Assembly (NCBI GenBank): GCA_964034945.1 | Contig: OZ035960.1 | Coordinates: 69,274,994-69,338,993 of the forward strand | Direction of reading: 5' to 3' | From: Chrysopilus asiliformis | Lineage: Eukaryota; Arthropoda; Insecta; Diptera; Rhagionidae | Length of the DNA: 64,000 bases | Shown here: piece by piece, positions 60,150 through 64,000 of the stretch | Layout: each line of letters opens with the position of its first letter | How positions within the stretch are numbered: position 1 is the stretch's first letter | The notes under the pieces: generated by a model | The model's database searches: none | Told to the model about the DNA's origin: nothing | What the model saw: only the letters and a program-made list of their open reading frames with translations | Translations under genes and position numbers: made by a program

Positions 60150-61200
60150 CAGAAATCGATTTCCCATCAAAATTGGAAAAAGAAGCGTGGCCGAGTTAAG
60201 CCCCGCCCCCTCTCAGAAATTGATTTCCCATCAAAATTGGAAAAGGGGGCGTGGCCGAGTTAAGCCCCGCCCCCTCTCAGAAATCGATTTCCCATCAAAA
60301 TTGGAAAAGGGGCGTGGCCGAGTTAAGCCCCGCCCCCTCTCAGAAATCGATTTCCCATCAAAATTGGAAAAAGGGGCGTGGCCGAGTTAAGCCCCGCCCC
60401 CTCTCAGAAATCGATTTCCCATCAAAATTGGAAAAAGGGGCGTGGCCGAGTTAAGCCCCGCCCCCTCTCAGAAATCGATTTCCCATCAAAATTGGAAAAA
60501 GGGGCGTGGCCGAGTTAAGCCCCGCCCCCTCTCAGAAATCGATTTCCCATCAAAATTGGAAAAAGGGGACGGGCCGAGTTGAGCCCCGCCCCCTCAGAAA
60601 TCGATTTCCCATCAAAATTGGAAAAAAGGGCGTGGCCGAGTTAAGCCCCGCCCCCTCTCAGAAATCGATTTCCCATCAAAATTGGAAAAAGGGGTGTGGC
60701 CGAGTTAAGCCCCGCCCCCTCTCAGAAATCGATTTCCCATCAAAATTGGAAAAAGGGGCGTGGCCGAGTTAAGCCCCGCCCCCTCTCAGAAATCGATTTC
60801 CCATCAAAATTGGAAAAAGGGGCGTGGCCGAGTTAAGCCCCGCCCCCTCTCAGAAATCGATTTCCCATCAAAATTGGAAAAAGGGGCGTGGCCGAGTTAA
60901 GCCCCGCCCCCTCTCAGAAATCGATTTCCCATCAAAATTGGAAAAAGAAGCGTGGCCGAGTTAAGCCCCGCCCCCTCTCAGAAATTGATTTCCCATCAAA
61001 ATTGGAAAAGGGGGCGTGGCCGAGTTAAGCCCCGCCCCCTCTCAGAAATTAATTTCCCATCAAAATTGGAAAAAGGGGCGTGGTCGAGTTAAGCCCCGCC
61101 CCCTCTCAGAAATCGATTTCCCATCAAAATTGGAAAAAGGGGCATGGTCGAGTTAAGCCCCGCCCCCTCTCAGAAATCGATTTCCCATCAAAATTGGATA
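60150..61200 (+). repeat. Segmental copy 3 of three (partner of 54.4-55.4 kb at +5777)
   Basis: This copy has the full GACGGG form at 60569. Right of it lie private changes: GTGGTCGAG at 61083 and GGATAAAGGGGTG near 61198. The middle copy at 57148-57950 lacks the ATTAATTT and GGCATGGTC part, so copies 1 and 3 are closer to each other in that stretch. Confidence 0.82.
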
Positions 61201-61369
61201 AAGGGGTGTGGCCGAGTTAAGCCCCGCCCCCTCTCAGAAATCGATTTCCCATCAAAATTGGAAAAAGGGCCGTGGCCGAGTTAAGCCCCGCCCCCTCTCA
61301 GAAATCGATTTCCCATCAAAATTGGAAAAAGGGGCGTGGCCGAGTTAAGCCCCGCCCCCTCTCAGAAAT

Positions 61370-61480
61370 CGATTTCCCATCAAAATTGGAAAAAAGGGGC
61401 GTGGCCGAGTTAAGCCCCGCCCCCTCTCAGAAATCGATTTCCCATCAAAATTAAAAAAAGGGGCGTGGCCGAGTTAAGCC
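61370..61480 (+). repeat. Unusual monomers: the only 65-mer seen, then TTAAAAAAAG
   Basis: At about 61388-61398 the tract is A6G4, one base longer than consensus. It is the only net insertion I noticed among about 1,000 monomers, against many one-base losses. The next monomer has TTAAAAAAAGGGG (61451-61463), where GG after TT is replaced by AA. Both are single occurrences. Confidence 0.85.
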
Positions 61481-64000
61481 CCGCCCCTCTCAGAAATCGA
61501 TTTCCCATCAAAATTGGAAAAAGGGGCGTGGCCGATTAAGCCCCGCCCCCTCTCAGAAATCGATTTCCCATCAAAATTGGAAAAGGGGGTGTGACCGAGT
61601 TAAGCCCCGCCCCCTCTCAGAAATCGATTTCCCATCAAAATTGGAAAAAGGGGCGTGGCCGAGTTAAGCCCCGCCCCCTCTCAGAAATCGATTTCCCATC
61701 AAAATTGGAAAAAGGGGCGTGGCCGAGTTAAGCCCCGCCCCCTCTCAGAAATTAATTTCCCATCAAAATCGGAAAAAGGGGCGTGGCCGAGTTAAGCCCC
61801 GCCCCCTCTCAGAAATCGATTTCTCATCAAAATTGGAAAAAGGGGCGTGGCCGAGTTAAGCCCCGCCCCCTCTCAGAAATCGATTTCCCATAAAAATTGG
61901 AAAAAGGGGCGTGGCCGAGTTAAGCCCCGCCCCTCTCAGAAATCGATTTCCCATCAAAATTGGAAAAAGGGGCGTGGCCGAGTTAAGCCCCGCCCCCTCT
62001 CAGAAATCGATTTCCCATCAAAATTGGAAAAAGGGGCGTGGCCGAGTTAAGCCCCGCCCTCTCTCAGAAATCGATTTCCCATCAAAATTGGAAAAAGGGG
62101 CGTGGCCGAGTTAAGCCCCGCCCCCTCTCAGAAATCGATTTCCCATCAAAATTGGAAAAAGGGGCGTGGCCGAGTTAAGCCCCGCCCCCTCTCAGAAATC
62201 GATTTCCCATCAAAATTGGAAAAGGGGCGTGGCCGAGTTAAGCCCCGCCCCCTCTCAGAAATCGATTTCCCATCAAAATTGGAAAAAGGGGCGTGGCCGA
62301 GTTAAGCCCCGCCCCCTCTCAGAAATCGATTTCCCATCAAAATTGGAAAAAGGGGCGTTGCCGAGTTAAGCCCCGCCCCCTCTCAGAAATCGATTTCCCA
62401 TCAAAATTGGAAAAAGGGGCGTTGCCGAGTTAAGCCCCGCCCCCTCTCAGAAATCGATTTCCCATCAAAATTGGAAAAAGGGGCGTGGCCGAGTTAAGCT
62501 CCGCCCCCTCTCAGAAATCGATTTCCCATCAAAATTGGAAAAAGGGGCGTGGCCGAGTTAAGCCCCGCCCCCTCTCAGAAATCGATTTCCCATCAAAATT
62601 GGAAAAGGGGGTGTGACCGAGTTAAGCCCCGCCCCCTCTCAGAAATCGATTTCCCATCAAAATTGGAAAAAGGGGCGTGGCCGAGTTAAGCCCCGCCCCC
62701 TCTCAGAAATCGATTTCCCCTCAAAATTGGAAAAAGGGGCGTGGCCGAGTTAAGCCCCGCCCCCTCTCAGAAATCGATTTCCCATCAAAATTGGAAAAAA
62801 GGGCGTGGCCGAGTTAAGCCCCGCCCCCTCTCAGAAATCGATTTCCCATCAAAATTGGAAAAGGGGGTGTGACCGAGTTAAGCCCCGCCCCCTCTCAGAA
62901 ATCGATTTCCCATCAAAATTGGAAAAAGGCGCGTGGCCGAGTTAAGCCCCGCCCCCTCTCAGAAATCGATTTCCCATCAAAATTGGAAAAAGGGGCGTGG
63001 CCGAGTTAAGCCCCGCCCCCTCTCAGAAATTAATTTCCCATCAAAATTGAAAAAAGGGGCGTGGCCCCGCCCCCTCTCAGAAATCGATTTCTCATCAAAA
63101 TTGGAAAAAGGGGCGTGGCCGAGTTAAGCCCCGCCCCCTCAGAAATCGATTTCCCATCAAAATTGGAAAAAGGGGCGTGGCCGAGTTAAGCCCCGCCCCT
63201 CTCAGAAATCGATTTCCCATCAAAATTGGAAAAAGGGGCGTGGCCGAGTTAAGCCCCGCCCCCTCTCAGAAATCGATTTCCCATCAAAATTGGAAAAAGG
63301 GGCGTGGCCGAGTTAAGCCCCGCCCCTCTCAGAAATCGATTTCCCATCAAAATTGGAAAAAGGGGCGTGGCCGAGTTAAGCCCCGCCCCCTCTCAGAAAT
63401 CGATTTCCCATCAAAATTGGAAAAGGGGGCGTGGCCGAGTTAAGCCCCGCCCCCTCTCAGAAATCGACTTCCCATCAAAATTGGAAAAAGGGGCGTGGCC
63501 GAGTTAAGCCCCGCCCCCTCTCAGAAATCGATTTCCCATCAAAATTGGAAAAAGGGGCGTGGCCGAGTTAAGCCCCGCCCCCTCTCAGAAATCGATTTCC
63601 CATCAAAATTGGAAAAAGGGGTGTGGCCGAGTTAAGCCCCGACCCCTCTCAGAAATCGGTTTCCCATCAAAATTGGAAAAAGGGGCGTGGCCGAGTTAAG
63701 CCCCGCCCCCTCTCAGAAATCGATTTCCCATCAAAATTGGAAAAAGGCGCGTGGCCGAGTTAAGCCCCGCCCCCTCTCAGAAATCGATTTCCCATCAAAA
63801 TTGGAAAAAGGGGCGTGGCCGAGTTAAGCCCCGCCCCCTCTCAGAAATCGATTTCCCATCAAAATTGGAAAAAGAGGCGTGGCCGAGTTAAGCCCCGCCC
63901 CCTCTCAGAAATCGATTTCCCATCAAAATTGGAAAAAGGGGCGTGGTCGAGTTAATCCCCGCCCCCTCTCAGAAATCGATTTCCCATCAAAATTGGAAAA

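Larger units (their letters stand above)
1..64000 (+). repeat. 64-bp satellite DNA array, about 1,000 head-to-tail monomers, filling the window
   Basis: Every line of the window is built from the same 64-bp unit, always in the same orientation, with GAGTTAAG recurring every 64 bp (positions 1, 65, 129 and onward) apart from small length variants. I see no interruption by unrelated sequence, no inverted monomers and no array boundary. Most differences are single-base changes or 1-, 2- or 10-bp deletions, so neighbouring monomers are very similar. The composition is about 53% GC (34 of 64), with A+T concentrated in monomer positions 23-53 and G+C in 54-64 and 8-18. Such long homogeneous arrays are known from eukaryotic constitutive heterochromatin. 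The chromosomal place and the species are not visible here. All stretches without genes in this window hold this repeat and nothing else. Confidence 0.99.

Noticed and set aside
59..63507. Hundreds of short plus-strand open frames of about 60-130 codons with near-identical SPAPSQKSISHQNWKK-like products
   Set aside because: They all start at the GTG of GGGCGTGGCC and end at the TAA of GAGTTAAG. Because 64 is 1 modulo 3, a frame stays open for three monomers and then stops; 62- and 63-bp variants only stretch it. They overlap each other in different frames and have no ATG, ribosome site or codon signature.
1..64000. CRISPR array
   Set aside because: Repeats are contiguous, with no unique spacers. 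Each 64-bp unit is conserved along its whole length, and there are no cas genes or leader.
1..64000. CENP-B box in the monomer
   Set aside because: The consensus contains neither TTCG nor the spaced CGGG needed for the mammalian CENP-B box on either strand.
1..64000. G-quadruplex-forming array
   Set aside because: The minus strand has only three G runs of three or more per monomer (GGG, GGGGG, GGGG), and a fourth lies more than 30 bases away, so a canonical four-run motif with short loops is absent.
1..64000. Transposable element, rRNA spacer or telomere repeat
   Set aside because: No terminal repeats, target-site duplications, reverse transcriptase, transposase, rRNA or TTAGGG-like motifs were seen. 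The unit is a simple satellite.
1..64000. Rho-independent terminators from the GC hairpins
   Set aside because: The GC stem is followed by CTCTCAG and not by a T run, it repeats every 64 bp, and the context is not bacterial.

Overview
The whole window, base 1 to base 64000, is one uninterrupted tandem satellite array. The unit is 64 bp and there are roughly 1,000 head-to-tail copies, all in the same orientation. I found no unique sequence, transposon insertion, RNA gene, CRISPR array or believable protein gene, and neither edge of the array is in the window. Key elements of the consensus monomer, numbered from its GAGTTAAG: GAGTTAAG (1-8), a GC-box block CCCCGCCCCC (9-18), a perfect 12-bp palindrome GAAATCGATTTC (24-35), AAAATTGG (41-48), an A5G4 tract (49-57) and CGTGGCC (58-64). 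It is about 53% GC with four CpGs per monomer. Canonical monomers lie for example at 1-64 and 65-128.

This architecture points to eukaryotic heterochromatin (centromeric, pericentromeric, subtelomeric or a sex-chromosome block). The CG, TG and TA series in the central palindrome suggests a germline with CpG methylation, which would fit a vertebrate or another methylating lineage. The species cannot be named from the sequence.

The interest lies in how monomer variants are arranged. A recurring higher-order repeat carries a fixed order of marked monomers. It starts with GTGTGG plus CGACCCC/ATCGGTTT, then GGCGCG, GAAGCG, ATTGATTT, A4G5, a 63-mer with A4G4, GACGGG/GTTGAG, a 62-mer, A6G3, GTGTGG, A4G5 TGTGACC, a 54-mer, TTCTCATC, CATAAAAATT and two 63-mers. 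The best copy, 22120-23768, is 1649 bp and counts exactly as 26 monomers. Other copies have 25 or 28 monomers (1586 or 1777 bp).

Above that are larger duplications. Two roughly 12-kb blocks, about 13.66-25.95 kb and 25.97-37.82 kb, share rare private variants in the same order. Smaller copies sit inside or beside them: 15.44-17.28 to 18.35-20.20 kb (offset 2916), 8.6-10.2 to 23.9-25.6 kb, a 447-bp tandem copy at 38.5-39.4 kb, 41.3-43.75 to 44.2-46.7 kb, three copies near 54.4, 57.1 and 60.2 kb, and 58.0-58.6 to 61.8-62.4 kb. A few severely truncated monomers (20, 32, 33 and 38 bp) mark deletion or rearrangement junctions.

By region: 0-5 kb is mostly canonical monomers with scattered marked ones; 5.1-8.5 kb holds two consecutive higher-order repeats; 8.5-13.6 kb is a mosaic with repeated 330-bp blocks; 13.66-37.8 kb is the two-copy block with nested duplications and a recombinant-rich stretch at 30.3-32.1 kb; 38-54 kb is locally duplicated; 54-64 kb is a set of interleaved 2.7-6.6 kb copies running off the right end. 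The many short open frames are a by-product of a 64-bp unit with one TAA, not genes.
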